Shown: positions 7,898 through 16,744, counted from the stretch's first letter. The stretch is 45,446 nucleotides of DNA from Rhodobacteraceae bacterium HLUCCO18 (GCA_001314805.1 LJSY01000034.1:1-45446), one strand, 5' to 3'. Numbers and translations are program-made. Notes: generated by a model not told the origin, from the sequence alone.

Positions 7898-9916
7898 ATG
7901 GACACCGCCGCCCTCGCCACCGCACATCCCGACCATTGGCGCCGCGCCGCGCCCATTCGCACCCTGGCGCTGGACGCCGTGGCCGCCGCCAGTTCCGGGC
8001 ATTCCGGCATGCCGATGGGCATGGCCGACATCGCCACCGTGCTGTTTGAAAAGCACCTGCGCTTCGACGCGGCCGCCCCCGACTGGCCCGACCGCGACCG
8101 GTTCATCCTGTCCAATGGCCATGGCTCGATGCTGCTTTATGCGCTGCTCTATCTGACCGGCTCGCCGGACATGACGCTGGAGCAGATCAGGAACTTCCGT
8201 CAGCTTGGCTCGAACACCGCGGGCCATCCGGAATACGGGCACGCCAAGGGGATCGAGACCACCACCGGCCCGCTGGGCCAGGGGCTGGCCAATGCCGTGG
8301 GCTTCGCCATCGCCGAGGAATTCCTGCGCGCCAAGTGGGGCCGGAAGATCATCGATCACCGCACATGGGTCTTCGCCGGCGACGGCTGCCTAATGGAAGG
8401 CGTCAGCCACGAGGCGATCGCGCTTGCCGGCCGGCAGGAACTGAGCCGCCTGACCGTGATCTGGGACAACAACGGCATCACCATCGACGGCAAGGTCGGC
8501 CTCGCCGACCGCACCGACCAGATGGCGCGTTTCGCGGCCGCGGGCTGGGACGTGTTCGACTGCGACGGCCACGACCCCGAGGATATCGACCGCGCCCTGA
8601 CCGCGGCCAAGGCCTCACCGCGCCCGGCGATGATCGCCTGCAAGACGCATATCGCGCTCGGTCACGCCGCGCAGGACACCGCCAAGGGCCATGGCGCGCT
8701 GACCGATGCCGAGCAGCTTGCGGCCACGAAGGAGGCCTATGGCTGGCCCCATGGCGCATTCGAGGTGCCCGCCGACATCAAGGCCGAGTGGGAGGCCATC
8801 GGCGCCCGCGGCCGGGCGGACCGCGAGGAGTGGGAGACGCGCTTCGCGCTCCTGTCCGACGGCAAGCAGGCGGAGTTCGAGCGCGCCTTCGCCGGCGAAA
8901 GCCCCAAGCGGCTCTCGGCCACGATCCGCGCGCTGAAGAAACAGATCTCCACCAGCCGTCCCAAGGTCGCCACCCGCAAGGCGTCGGAAATGGCGCTCGA
9001 GGTCATCAACCCGATCCTGCCAGAGACCATCGGCGGGTCGGCAGACCTGACGGGCTCGAACAACACCCAGACCGCCGATCTGGGGATCTTCGAGCCGGAG
9101 AACCGCAAGGGCCGCTACATCCATTACGGCATCCGCGAGCACGCGATGGCGGCGGCGATGAACGGCATGGCGCTTCACGGCGGCGTGCGGCCCTATGGCG
9201 GCACCTTCTTGTGTTTCGCCGATTACGCGCGACCCTCGATGCGGCTTTCGGCACTGATGGGCGTGCCGGTGCAATACGTGATGACGCATGACTCGATCGG
9301 CCTGGGCGAGGACGGTCCGACCCACCAGCCCGTCGAGCATCTCGCCATGCTGCGCGCCACGCCCAACATGCTGGTCTTCCGCCCGGCCGATGCGGTGGAA
9401 ACCGCCGAGGCCTGGGAGATCGCGCTTCAGCAGACATCGGCGCCCGCGGTCCTCGCGCTCAGCCGCCAGAACCTGCCCACCGTGCGCACGGAGCACAAGA
9501 CCAAGAACCTCACCGCGCAGGGCGCTTACGTGCTGGCCGAGGCCGAGGGCAAGCGCCAGGCTCTGTTGATGGCCACCGGCTCGGAGGTCGCCATCGCGCT
9601 GGCCGCGCGCGACCTGTTGCAGGCCGAGGGCATCGGCACCCGCGTCGTCTCCATGCCCTGCTGGGAGATCTTCGAGGAGCAGGACGAAGCCTATCGCCGC
9701 CGCGTCCTTCCGGCCGGCCCCGTCCGCGTGGCCGTGGAGGCCGCGGTCCGCTTCGGCTGGGACCGCTGGCTCTATGGCGAGCGGGGCAAGCGCGAGAAAT
9801 CGGGCTTCGTGGGGATGCACGGCTTCGGCGCCTCGGCCCCGGAAAGCGACCTTTACGCGCATTTTGGCATCACCGCCGAGGCCGTGGCCGAAAAGGTGAA
9901 GTCGCTTCTGAAATAG
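7898..9916 (+). CDS. tkt: Transketolase
   Basis: Transketolase moves two-carbon units between sugar phosphates using thiamine diphosphate. It links the pentose-phosphate or Calvin cycle with glycolysis. The 672-residue length is normal. The thiamine-binding motif begins at GDGCLMEG and ends at [10 protein letters not shown]. The substrate-contact region [18 protein letters not shown] is present in the middle domain, along with [17 protein letters not shown] near residue 70. The start at 7898 ([14 protein letters not shown]) follows GAAGGACC; an ATG 30 bases upstream is a weaker option. It belongs functionally with the gap-pgk-fba block that starts 2 kb further on. None of the LacI-type operators seen there was found before this gene. 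Confidence 0.96.
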   Translation: MDTAALATAHPDHWRRAAPIRTLALDAVAAASSGHSGMPMGMADIATVLFEKHLRFDAAAPDWPDRDRFILSNGHGSMLLYALLYLTGSPDMTLEQIRNFRQLGSNTAGHPEYGHAKGIETTTGPLGQGLANAVGFAIAEEFLRAKWGRKIIDHRTWVFAGDGCLMEGVSHEAIALAGRQELSRLTVIWDNNGITIDGKVGLADRTDQMARFAAAGWDVFDCDGHDPEDIDRALTAAKASPRPAMIACKTHIALGHAAQDTAKGHGALTDAEQLAATKEAYGWPHGAFEVPADIKAEWEAIGARGRADREEWETRFALLSDGKQAEFERAFAGESPKRLSATIRALKKQISTSRPKVATRKASEMALEVINPILPETIGGSADLTGSNNTQTADLGIFEPENRKGRYIHYGIREHAMAAAMNGMALHGGVRPYGGTFLCFADYARPSMRLSALMGVPVQYVMTHDSIGLGEDGPTHQPVEHLAMLRATPNMLVFRPADAVETAEAWEIALQQTSAPAVLALSRQNLPTVRTEHKTKNLTAQGAYVLAEAEGKRQALLMATGSEVAIALAARDLLQAEGIGTRVVSMPCWEIFEEQDEAYRRRVLPAGPVRVAVEAAVRFGWDRWLYGERGKREKSGFVGMHGFGASAPESDLYAHFGITAEAVAEKVKSLLK

Positions 9917-9956
9917 GGGGCTGCGCCGAGTAGACTTCAGCCAGGGGAAGAGGCCG

Positions 9957-10044
9957 CCCCTTCCTCTGGTTTCAAATATTCCCCGCCGGAGGCACCAGGC
10001 GCGGCCGAGTGGCTCCCGGCACGGGGGCCCGAGGACGCGCCTCC
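9957..10044 (+). repeat. 88-base intergenic repeat, copy 2
   Basis: Second copy of the element at 2761-2848, differing at about 5 of 88 positions. It fills most of the 131-base gap where transketolase and the DUF2267 gene converge, a place where a shared transcript end would be useful. Confidence 0.85.
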
Positions 10045-10047
10045 CCC

Positions 10048-10482
10048 TCAGGACCGTTCGGCGAAGAGCGCGCGCATCTCCTTGGTGAAGGTGGCCCGGA
10101 CATGGGCCATCTCGCCGCCCGAGACATGGGCGTCGAGCACGTCGAAGACCGCGCCGATGGCGTCCTCCGCGTCGCCCATGGGATCGGTGTCGAACGCCGA
10201 TTGCACCCGCGCCACGAAACCCTCGCGGCTGCGCTCGGTCACCGGGGTCTTCGACGGGTCGTAGCCCTCGTAATAGATGCCACGGATCAGGATCGGCAGC
10301 TGCGCCGAAAGCTGCGCGGCCTCGTCCGGGTTCAGGTGGTCGCGCAAGGCATGGAGCACGGCACGCAACAAGCGGTAGGACCGTTGCTTGTTGGCCCAGC
10401 CTGTCCGGTAATCCACCTCGTTGAACCAGATATTCGCCCGCTGGACGGATTCGTCGATGATCTTGAGACCCAAGGCACTCAT
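10048..10482 (-). CDS. DUF2267 family protein
   Basis: A soluble 144-residue protein fitting the DUF2267 family: WFNEVDYRTGWANKQRSYRL near residues 19-38, LRDHLNPDEAAQLSAQLPIL near 46-65, and a helical C-terminus with VTERSREGFVARVQ. Members often come as repeats in proteins of unknown function and are commonly near stress or envelope genes. The start follows a strong AGGAGGGG. There is no signal peptide. It lies downstream of the DUF808 membrane protein on the same strand, separated by 113 bases with two small hairpins. No biochemical role can be given. Confidence 0.82.
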   Translation of the reverse strand: MSALGLKIIDESVQRANIWFNEVDYRTGWANKQRSYRLLRAVLHALRDHLNPDEAAQLSAQLPILIRGIYYEGYDPSKTPVTERSREGFVARVQSAFDTDPMGDAEDAIGAVFDVLDAHVSGGEMAHVRATFTKEMRALFAERS

Positions 10483-10563
10483 GGCTTCCCCTCCTCGTCA
10501 GCCGGATGCCGGCATGCATCCGGAGCGAAGGGCAGCATATCTTCGGCAGGGGCGCATTGACCC

Positions 10564-10599
10564 AAATCAGAAATGATTTCCCCTGACAACAGGTGTCAG
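10564..10599 (-). terminator. Two tandem small hairpins after the DUF808 gene
   Basis: Two perfect 6-pair hairpins lie side by side: CTGACA-ACAGG-TGTCAG (10583-10599, overlapping the DUF808 stop codon) and AAATCA-GAAA-TGATTT (10564-10579, GNRA-type loop on the plus strand). There is no long T-tract, so they may be a weak terminator or an RNA-processing signal. Confidence 0.4.
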
Positions 10600-11567
10600 T
10601 GACCGCTTTCTCCGCCGTCGAGACCCACGGCCCTCAGCGCCGGTGTGAGCACGCGATCGACCACGGGCATCAGCGCCATGCCGATTGCCAACCCGAGCAC
10701 CCCGTGCAGCACCGCCCCGGCCAGCCATTCCAGCGCCCCGCCCAGCGCCTCGAAGGCATGGGCGATGGTGTGCACGACCTCTTCGGGTCCGGACCAGCCC
10801 ATGCCGGCCAGCGCATGGGTGATGATCGACCCGCCCACCCAGAGCATCGCCAGCGTGCCGACGAGCGTCAGGGTCCGCAGGAAGGTGGGCATACCCGCCA
10901 CGATGAAGCGGCCCAGCGCCCGGCCGCTGTGGGTCCGCCCCTCGGCGGCCATGTGCAGGCCAATATCGTCGGCCTTCACGATCAGCGCGACGGAGCCATA
11001 GACGAGGATCGTGACACCGATGCCCGCCACCGCCAGCGCGAACGCCTCGAGCAGGAAAGAGTCCGTCTCGATGGCCGCCAGCGCGATGGTCATGATCTCG
11101 GCGGAGAGGATGAAATCGGTCTTGATGGCGCCCTTGACCTTCGTCTCTTCCAGATGCGCGCTTTCCTCCGACGACATCTTCTTCGCCGTGGCCTCGGCAA
11201 CGTCGTCATGGGCGGGCGACAGCCAATGGGCCACCTTCTCCGCCCCCTCGAAACACAGATACGCCCCGCCCAGCATCAGGAGCGGCGCGATGGCCCAGGG
11301 CGCGAAGGCGGACAGGAGCAGCGCGGCGGGAAGCAGGATCACGAGCTTGTTGAAGATCGACCCGCGCGCGATCTTCCAGACGATGGGCAATTCGCGCGCG
11401 GCGGAGAAGCCGTGCACGTATTTCGGCGTCACGGCGGCGTCGTCGATCACCGCGCCCGCCGCCTTGGTGCCCGCCTTGGTCGCCTGCGCCACCACGTCGT
11501 CGACGGACGCCGCCGCGACCTTGGCAATGGCCGCCACGTCGTCGAGAAGCGCCAGCAATCCGCTCAT
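10596..11567 (-). CDS. DUF808 (YedI-like) inner-membrane protein
   Basis: A 323-residue inner-membrane protein of the DUF808 family. It has the family's typical start, MSGLLALLDDVAAIAKVAAA, followed by DDVVAQATKAGTKAAGAVID. About seven hydrophobic segments are visible, for example LVILLPAALLLSAFAPWAIA near 75-95 and FALAVAGIGVTILVYGSVAL near 190-210. The start at 11567 follows AGGTGGAGAGAAC. The function of the family is unknown, although some members have been discussed as transporters. The gene diverges from gap1, with the paired LacI-type operators in between, but nothing links it to sugar metabolism beyond position. Confidence 0.88.
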   Translation of the reverse strand: MSGLLALLDDVAAIAKVAAASVDDVVAQATKAGTKAAGAVIDDAAVTPKYVHGFSAARELPIVWKIARGSIFNKLVILLPAALLLSAFAPWAIAPLLMLGGAYLCFEGAEKVAHWLSPAHDDVAEATAKKMSSEESAHLEETKVKGAIKTDFILSAEIMTIALAAIETDSFLLEAFALAVAGIGVTILVYGSVALIVKADDIGLHMAAEGRTHSGRALGRFIVAGMPTFLRTLTLVGTLAMLWVGGSIITHALAGMGWSGPEEVVHTIAHAFEALGGALEWLAGAVLHGVLGLAIGMALMPVVDRVLTPALRAVGLDGGESGH

Positions 11568-11707
11568 GTTCTCTCCACCTGTCTCGCTTGGCCAGACCAT
11601 ATCGTCCGCCCGGCACGAGACAACCCGGGAACCGGCCGCGAAGCGGTGGAAACGGTTCCGGCCCGGTGCAGGGCTTTTGACGCGTTTCGTGAACGGCAGG
11701 GCTTGGA

Positions 11708-11740
11708 TGTTAGCGCAAACTGGAATTGTTTTCGCTAACA
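11708..11740. promoter_or_regulatory. Paired LacI-type (CceR-like) operators upstream of gap1
   Basis: Two 14-base sites, TGTTAGCGCAAACT (11708-11721) and TGTTTTCGCTAACA (11727-11740), each match TGTTAGCGCTAACA at 12 of 14 positions. Their centres are 19 bases apart. The outer arms ATGTTAGCG and CGCTAACAT form a perfect 9-base inverted repeat with a 17-base gap. They lie about 100-130 bases before the gap1 start. From memory, this palindrome is the motif of CceR, a LacI-family regulator of central carbon genes in Rhodobacter. The regulator's identity is inferred. Confidence 0.65.
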
Positions 11741-11840
11741 TGCCGAAAAATGGTGACTTTTCTCTTCCGCAATGCAGCATGCTTTTGTATGCGATCCCCA
11801 TTGGCAGGGGTAAATTCGGTTTGAGGGAAAGGCGCGTTTC

Positions 11841-12845
11841 ATGACGGTCACGATTGGCATCAACGGGTTCGGACGCATCGGGCGCTGTACGCTGGCGCAT
11901 ATCACCGAGGCCGGGCGCAACGACGTTCAGGTGGTCAAGATCAACGCCACCGGCCCCATCGAAACCAACGCCCACCTGCTGCGCTACGACAGCATCCATG
12001 GCCGCTTCGGCGCCGATGTGCGCGTTTCGGGCGACACCATGGATCTCGGCCGCGGTCCGATGAAGGTCTTTTCCACCTACGACCCCGAAGAGCTCGACTG
12101 GGACGGCTGCGACGTGGTGCTGGAATGCACCGGCAAGTTCAACAACCGCGAGGCGGCGTCGGTCCATCTCGGCCGCGGCGCCAGGCGCGTGCTGGTCTCG
12201 GCGCCCGCCAGGAACGCCGACAAGACCATCGTCTACGGCGTGAACCACCGCGAGCTTCTCGACAGCCACCACGTGGTCTCCAACGGCTCCTGCACGACGA
12301 ATTGCCTCGCGCCGCTGGCCAAGGTTCTGAACGACGCCATCGGCATCGAGCGCGGGATCATGACCACGATCCACAGCTACACGGGCGACCAGCCGACGCT
12401 CGACCGCCGCCACAAGGACCTCTACCGCGCCCGCGCCGCCGCAATGGCGATGATCCCGACCTCCACCGGTGCAGCCAAGGCGCTGAAGGAGGTTCTGCCG
12501 GAGCTCGAGGGCAAGCTCGACGGCACCGCGCTGCGGGTGCCCACCCCCAACGTCTCGGCCGTCGACCTGACCTTCGAGGCCGCAAAGCACGTCACCGTCG
12601 AGGATGTGAACGAGGTGGTGCGCGAGGCCGCATCCGGCCATATGGGCTCGGTTCTGGCCTACGACCCGGAACCCAAGGTCTCCATCGACTTCAACCACAC
12701 GGTGCATTCCTCGATCTTCGCGCCCGACCAGACCAAAGTGGTGGGCGGCCGCACGGTGCGCGTGCTCGCATGGTACGACAACGAATGGGGCTTTTCGGCG
12801 CGTATGGCCGATGTGGCAGGCGCGATGGGCCGCCTCCTGCACTGA
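11841..12845 (+). CDS. gap: Glyceraldehyde-3-phosphate dehydrogenase, first copy
   Basis: Interconverts glyceraldehyde-3-phosphate and 1,3-bisphosphoglycerate with a nicotinamide cofactor. The 334-residue length is normal. NGFGRIGR lies at 8-15, the catalytic C151 in SCTTNC, H178 in TTIHSYTGD, and WYDNEWGF near the end. At the end of the second beta strand the protein reads INATGP, with A36 where the second copy has D36. That aspartate normally favours NAD, so this copy may accept NADP and could serve gluconeogenic or biosynthetic flux (inference). It has paired operators upstream and a strong terminator downstream, so it is its own transcription unit despite lying just before a second gap gene. 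Confidence 0.95.
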   Translation: MTVTIGINGFGRIGRCTLAHITEAGRNDVQVVKINATGPIETNAHLLRYDSIHGRFGADVRVSGDTMDLGRGPMKVFSTYDPEELDWDGCDVVLECTGKFNNREAASVHLGRGARRVLVSAPARNADKTIVYGVNHRELLDSHHVVSNGSCTTNCLAPLAKVLNDAIGIERGIMTTIHSYTGDQPTLDRRHKDLYRARAAAMAMIPTSTGAAKALKEVLPELEGKLDGTALRVPTPNVSAVDLTFEAAKHVTVEDVNEVVREAASGHMGSVLAYDPEPKVSIDFNHTVHSSIFAPDQTKVVGGRTVRVLAWYDNEWGFSARMADVAGAMGRLLH

Positions 12846-12874
12846 TCCTCTTCGGTTTCTTCTGCAGCGACCGA

Positions 12875-12905
12875 AGCCCCGGCCCCCGCGCCGGGGTTTC
12901 GTTTT
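12875..12905 (+). terminator. Intrinsic terminator after gap1
   Basis: CCCCGGC and GCCGGGG form a GC-rich stem around a short C-rich loop, followed directly by TTTCGTTTTC. It starts about 35 bases after the gap1 stop codon. Position, stem and T-tract fit a Rho-independent terminator. Confidence 0.85.
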
Positions 12906-13014
12906 CGGCAGCCCGGTGGAATCCCGACAATCCTGGCTGAATCGGACTTGGCCCCGCCGAGACCTCCGTGCAACTCTGCGCCCCGGGCCGGGGGCGAGAA
13001 CACGAGGGCGAAGG

Positions 13015-13158
13015 ATGACGAACACCGTGGCCGCATGGATGGCGGGCCTGATCCTTCTGGGTTGCGGCGCAGACATGGTGCTCAATGACGGGCAAGTCCT
13101 GTTCTTCCTTGCGCTGAAGCTGGTCGATTTGATGGAGTGGATGGCCTTCTGGCGTTAG
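13015..13158 (+). CDS. 47-residue single-span membrane microprotein between the two gap genes
   Basis: A short frame, ATG at 13015 to TAG at 13158, preceded by GAGGGCGAAGG at good spacing. The product begins MTNTVAAWMAGLILLGCGAD and ends LKLVDLMEWMAFWR. Residues about 4-17 are a hydrophobic helix. The middle is short and polar (MVLNDGQ), and a second amphipathic or hydrophobic part ends in aromatic residues. I recall similar uncharacterised small proteins near gap genes in Rhodobacteraceae, which supports it being real, but I cannot verify that here. It lies downstream of the gap1 terminator and upstream of the gap2 operator, so it may have its own promoter. Function unknown; a membrane peptide linked to carbon metabolism is only a guess. 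Confidence 0.7.
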   Translation: MTNTVAAWMAGLILLGCGADMVLNDGQVLFFLALKLVDLMEWMAFWR

Positions 13159-13237
13159 CGCCCCGGCGGTGCACCCTTGTGTCATGGCCTTTGTCGCCGC
13201 ATTGTCGTTTGCAGCGGCACGGCCCCGCTGCTAGGGC

Positions 13238-13251
13238 TGTTAGCGGTAACA
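13238..13251. promoter_or_regulatory. LacI-type (CceR-like) operator upstream of gap2
   Basis: TGTTAGCGGTAACA matches the palindrome TGTTAGCGCTAACA at 13 of 14 positions, the best match in the window. It lies 51 bases before the gap2 start codon. A possible promoter just upstream (TTGCAG, 16 bases, TAGGGC) would place the operator over the start of transcription, fitting repression. Confidence 0.68.
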
Positions 13252-13301
13252 TGTGGCCTGGAACAATACCCCGGCCAAAGCGTTCAAAATTCGGAGGGAA
13301 C

Positions 13302-14303
13302 ATGGCAGTCAAGGTTGCAATCAACGGGTTCGGACGCATCGGCCGCAACATTCTGCGCGCCATTGTCGAAAACGGCCGCACCGATATCGAGGTGGTGGCG
13401 ATCAACGATCTCGGCCCGGTGGAGACCAACGCGCACCTCCTGCGCTACGATAGCGTGCACGGTCGCTTCCCCGCGACGGTGACCACGACCGAGACCTCCA
13501 TCGACGTGGGCCGCGGGCCCATCGCCGTCACCGCGATCCGCGATCCCAAGGACCTGCCCTGGGGCGACGTCGATATCGTCCTGGAGTGCACCGGCATCTT
13601 CAAGGGCGACAAGGCCAAGGTGCACCTCGAGAACGGCGCGAGCCGGGTGCTGGTCTCTGCCCCCTCCGACGGGGCGGACAAGACCATCGTCTACGGCGTG
13701 AACCACGGCACGCTGAGCGCAAGCGATGTCCATGTCTCCAACGCATCCTGCACCACCAACTGCCTCGCGCCCGTGGCCCATGTCCTGAACCAGGCCATCG
13801 GCATCAGGCGCGGTTTCATGACCACCGTGCATTCCTATACCGGCGATCAGCCGACGCTCGACACGATGCATTCGGACCTCTACCGCGCCCGCGCGGCAGC
13901 GATGAGCATGATCCCCACCTCCACCGGTGCCGCGCGGGCCGTGGGTCTCGTGCTGCCGGAACTCAAGGGCAAGCTCGACGGCGTGTCGATCCGCGTGCCC
14001 ACGCCGAATGTTTCGGTCGTGGACCTGACCTTCGAGACCGGCCGCGACACCACCGTCGAGGAGATTAACGACGCGATCCGCGCCGCCGCCTCCCACGGGC
14101 CCCTCAAGGGCGTGCTGGGCTACACGGATGAGCCGCTCGTCTCGATGGATTTCAACCACGACGCCCATTCCTCGATCTTCCACACCGATCAGACCAAGGT
14201 CATGGACGGCAACATGTGCCGCATCCTGACCTGGTACGACAACGAATGGGGCTTTTCGAACCGCATGGCCGACACGGCGGTCGAAATGGGCAAATACCTG
14301 TAA
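13302..14303 (+). CDS. gap: Glyceraldehyde-3-phosphate dehydrogenase, second copy
   Basis: A second GAPDH of 333 residues. NGFGRIGR lies at 8-15, the catalytic C150 in SCTTNC and a histidine in TTVHSYTGD; WYDNEWGF is near the C-terminus. The cofactor loop reads INDLGP with D36, the residue that binds the NAD ribose, so this is expected to be the NAD-dependent glycolytic enzyme. The start is fixed by GGAGGGAAC directly before the ATG; a longer frame upstream is not supported. It is clearly a paralogue of the gap 1.5 kb upstream and shares its operator type. pgk follows after an inverted-repeat hairpin, and the whole order fits lower glycolysis. Confidence 0.96.
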   Translation: MAVKVAINGFGRIGRNILRAIVENGRTDIEVVAINDLGPVETNAHLLRYDSVHGRFPATVTTTETSIDVGRGPIAVTAIRDPKDLPWGDVDIVLECTGIFKGDKAKVHLENGASRVLVSAPSDGADKTIVYGVNHGTLSASDVHVSNASCTTNCLAPVAHVLNQAIGIRRGFMTTVHSYTGDQPTLDTMHSDLYRARAAAMSMIPTSTGAARAVGLVLPELKGKLDGVSIRVPTPNVSVVDLTFETGRDTTVEEINDAIRAAASHGPLKGVLGYTDEPLVSMDFNHDAHSSIFHTDQTKVMDGNMCRILTWYDNEWGFSNRMADTAVEMGKYL

Positions 14304-14325
14304 AGGGCGGCTGCCGTCGGCATTT

Positions 14326-14390
14326 GCGTATTTGGAGAAAGATGAAGGGATCGAAGCCGCGCTTTCCCCTTCATCTTTCCAAAAATACGC
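14326..14390 (+). terminator. Inverted pair of family B repeats forming a long hairpin after gap2
   Basis: Two 24-base copies of the family B repeat face each other (arms 14326-14349 and 14367-14390). They pair at about 22 of 24 positions around a 17-base loop. The RNA would fold into a long stem 22 bases after the gap2 stop. With no T-tract after it, it may protect the gap2 mRNA end or reduce read-through into pgk rather than act as a classic terminator. Confidence 0.6.
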
Positions 14391-14436
14391 CCGCCGGAGG
14401 CGGTCCTGCTGCTGCGGCGGGCGCGCAGGTCTGATA

Positions 14437-14450
14437 TGGTGGCGCCAACG
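14437..14450. promoter_or_regulatory. Weak CceR-like palindrome just upstream of pgk
   Basis: TGGTGGCGCCAACG matches TGTTAGCGCTAACA at 10 of 14 positions and keeps a GGCGCC core. It ends 18 bases before the chosen pgk start. On its own it would be unremarkable; it is listed because stronger sites precede both gap genes. Confidence 0.3.
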
Positions 14451-14468
14451 TGAACGATGGAGGCCGCG

Positions 14469-15650
14469 ATGGCGTGGAAAATCCTCGATGATATGGACCT
14501 TGCCGGAAAGATCGTCCTGACGCGGGTCGACATCAACGTGCCGGTGGAAGACGGCCGCGTCACCGACGCCACGCGGATCGAGCGCATCGTGCCGACGGTC
14601 AGGGACATCCTCGCGAAAGGCGGCACGCCGGTCCTGCTGGCGCATTTCGGGCGGCCCAAGGGCAAGGTGGTTCCCGAGATGTCGCTGCGTCACGTGTTGC
14701 CCGCGCTGGAGGACGCGCTCGGCATGCCCGTGACCTTTGTCGAGACGCCGGATCGCGCCGGCCTGGAGGCCCTGCCGCAGGGCAGCGTGGTCCTGCTGGA
14801 GAACACGCGGTTCAACCCGATGGAAACCGAGAACGATCCGAAGTTGGCACGATTTCTCGCCTCGCTGGGCGATGTCTACTGCAACGATGCCTTTTCGGCC
14901 GCGCACAGGGCGCATGCCTCGACCGAGGGGGTCGCCCATCTCCTGCCCTCCTGCGCCGGGCGGCTGATGGAGGCCGAACTGACCGCGCTGGAGAAGGCGC
15001 TGGGCCATCCGGAACGTCCCGTTCTGGCCGTTGTCGGGGGGGCCAAGGTCTCCACCAAGCTTGACCTGCTCGGCAACCTGACCGGCAAGGTCGACATGCT
15101 GGTGATCGGCGGCGGCATGGCCAACACGTTTCTCGCGGCACAGGGGATCGACGTGGCCGCCTCGCTGTGCGAGCACGATCTTGGCGACACCGCGCGGGAG
15201 ATCCTCGCCAAGGCCGAGGACACCGGCTGCGAGGTCATCCTGCCCACGGATGTGGTCGTCGCCAAAGAATTCGCGGCGCATGCCGGGAACAGTACCGTCC
15301 CCGTGACCGAGGTGCCCGAGGGCACCATGATACTCGATGCCGGCCCCGACAGCGTGGCCCGGGTGCGGGAGGCCATCGACCGGGCGAAGACGCTGATCTG
15401 GAACGGCCCGCTCGGCGCGTTCGAGATCGAACCCTTCGATGCCGCCACCAATGCCGCCGCCGAGCACGCCGCGCAGCGCAGCGCCGCCGGGGACCTCGTC
15501 TCGGTCGCGGGCGGCGGCGACACGGTGTCCGCGCTCAACCGCGCCGGCGCGGCGGAGCGCTTCAGCTACATCTCCACCGCGGGCGGCGCCTTCCTCGAAT
15601 GGATGGAGGGCAAGACGCTGCCGGGGGTCGCAGCACTGGAACGGGACTGA
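14469..15650 (+). CDS. pgk: Phosphoglycerate kinase
   Basis: Transfers phosphate between 1,3-bisphosphoglycerate and ADP, the step after GAPDH. The chosen start gives 393 residues, close to the usual 387-400. Family motifs in order are LTRVDINVP (substrate-binding loop near the N-terminus), [30 protein letters not shown], and the C-terminal [12 protein letters not shown]. The ATG at 14469 is preferred to one 12 bases upstream because GGAGG lies at ideal spacing before it. It sits between gap2 and fba on the same strand. A weak CceR-like palindrome lies upstream. Confidence 0.96.
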   Translation: MAWKILDDMDLAGKIVLTRVDINVPVEDGRVTDATRIERIVPTVRDILAKGGTPVLLAHFGRPKGKVVPEMSLRHVLPALEDALGMPVTFVETPDRAGLEALPQGSVVLLENTRFNPMETENDPKLARFLASLGDVYCNDAFSAAHRAHASTEGVAHLLPSCAGRLMEAELTALEKALGHPERPVLAVVGGAKVSTKLDLLGNLTGKVDMLVIGGGMANTFLAAQGIDVAASLCEHDLGDTAREILAKAEDTGCEVILPTDVVVAKEFAAHAGNSTVPVTEVPEGTMILDAGPDSVARVREAIDRAKTLIWNGPLGAFEIEPFDAATNAAAEHAAQRSAAGDLVSVAGGGDTVSALNRAGAAERFSYISTAGGAFLEWMEGKTLPGVAALERD

Positions 15651-15659
15651 GACACCGAC

Positions 15660-15673
15660 TGTTTGCGCCACCA
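15660..15673. promoter_or_regulatory. Candidate CceR-like operator between pgk and fba
   Basis: TGTTTGCGCCACCA matches TGTTAGCGCTAACA at 11 of 14 positions. It begins 10 bases after the pgk stop and lies 78 bases before the fba start. This is a sensible place for an fba operator. Moderate match only. Confidence 0.4.
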
Positions 15674-15750
15674 TTATGGACAGGTTCCCCCCGGGCGCCT
15701 AATGCTTCTGGCCGACCGTTTTTGACCAATGACATTCGAGGACCAGTGAC

Positions 15751-16635
15751 ATGACGAACGATGCAATGCGCGCCCAGATGGCCACGGGAAAGGGCTTCAT
15801 CGCCGCGCTCGATCAGTCGGGCGGCTCCACGCCGAAGGCGCTGAGGCTCTACGGGATCGAGGAGGACGCCTATTCCTCCGAAGACGAGATGTTCGATCTC
15901 ATCCATGACATGCGGACCCGGATCGCCACGGCGCCGGCCTTTACCGGAGACAAGGTGATCGGCGCGATCCTGTTCGAAATGACCATGGACCGCGAGATCG
16001 GCGGCAAGCCTTCGGCGAAATATCTCTGGGAAGAGCGCCGGGTGGTGCCGTTTCTCAAGATCGACAAGGGACTGGAGGCCGAGGAGAACGACGTGCAGCT
16101 GATGAAGCCCATCCCGGGGCTGTCGGACCTGCTGGACCGGGCCGTGGCCCATGGCATCTTCGGGACCAAGGAGCGCTCGGTGATCTCGGCGGCGAACGCG
16201 GAGGGGATCGAGGCCATCGTCGCCCAGCAGTTCGAACTGGGGGCCGAGGTTCTTGCGAAGGGCCTCGTGCCGATCCTCGAGCCGGAAGTCACGATCTCGA
16301 TCCCCGACAAGGCGGAGGCCGAGGACATGCTGCTGGCCTCGATCCAGAGGCATCTCGACACGCTGGACCAGCCGGTCATGCTGAAACTCAGCCTGCCCAC
16401 CAAGGCCAATCTCTATGCGCCCCTGATCGCGCATCCCAAGGTGCTGCGGGTCGTCGCGCTGTCGGGTGGCTATGCCCGCGACGAGGCGAACGCGAAACTG
16501 GCCGAGAACCACGGCATGATCGCGAGCTTCAGCCGCGCACTTACCGAGGGGCTGTCGGCGCAGCAGTCGGACGAGGCGTTCAACGCGACCATTGCGGCGA
16601 CGATCGGCGGGATCTACGCGGCCTCGATCACCTGA
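15751..16635 (+). CDS. fba: Class I fructose-bisphosphate aldolase
   Basis: Cleaves fructose-1,6-bisphosphate to two triose phosphates, or makes it in the reverse direction, through a Schiff base and without metal. The 294-residue length fits the compact bacterial class I enzyme. AALDQSGGSTPKAL lies near 18-31, LFEMTMDREIGGKP near 74-87, and ILEPEV near 175. The lysine expected to form the Schiff base is K212 in VMLKLSLP. The ATG follows GAGGACCAGTGAC. It is followed by a strong terminator, so the glycolytic run ends here. It is not the zinc-dependent class II aldolase. Confidence 0.94.
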   Translation: MTNDAMRAQMATGKGFIAALDQSGGSTPKALRLYGIEEDAYSSEDEMFDLIHDMRTRIATAPAFTGDKVIGAILFEMTMDREIGGKPSAKYLWEERRVVPFLKIDKGLEAEENDVQLMKPIPGLSDLLDRAVAHGIFGTKERSVISAANAEGIEAIVAQQFELGAEVLAKGLVPILEPEVTISIPDKAEAEDMLLASIQRHLDTLDQPVMLKLSLPTKANLYAPLIAHPKVLRVVALSGGYARDEANAKLAENHGMIASFSRALTEGLSAQQSDEAFNATIAATIGGIYAASIT

Positions 16636-16644
16636 AGCCCGGCG

Positions 16645-16668
16645 GGGGCGCTTTCCCGCGCCCCTTTT
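16645..16668 (+). terminator. Intrinsic terminator after fba
   Basis: A perfect 7-pair stem, GGGGCGC and GCGCCCC, with a 6-base loop TTTCCC, is followed immediately by TTTT. It starts 10 bases after the fba stop codon. Confidence 0.9.
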
Positions 16669-16744
16669 CCGGCGCGCGACCCGTGGCCGATTCGTCACCG
16701 AGCGTCCCGTTCATGCCGATCTTTGCTCCATTGCAACATGTCCC

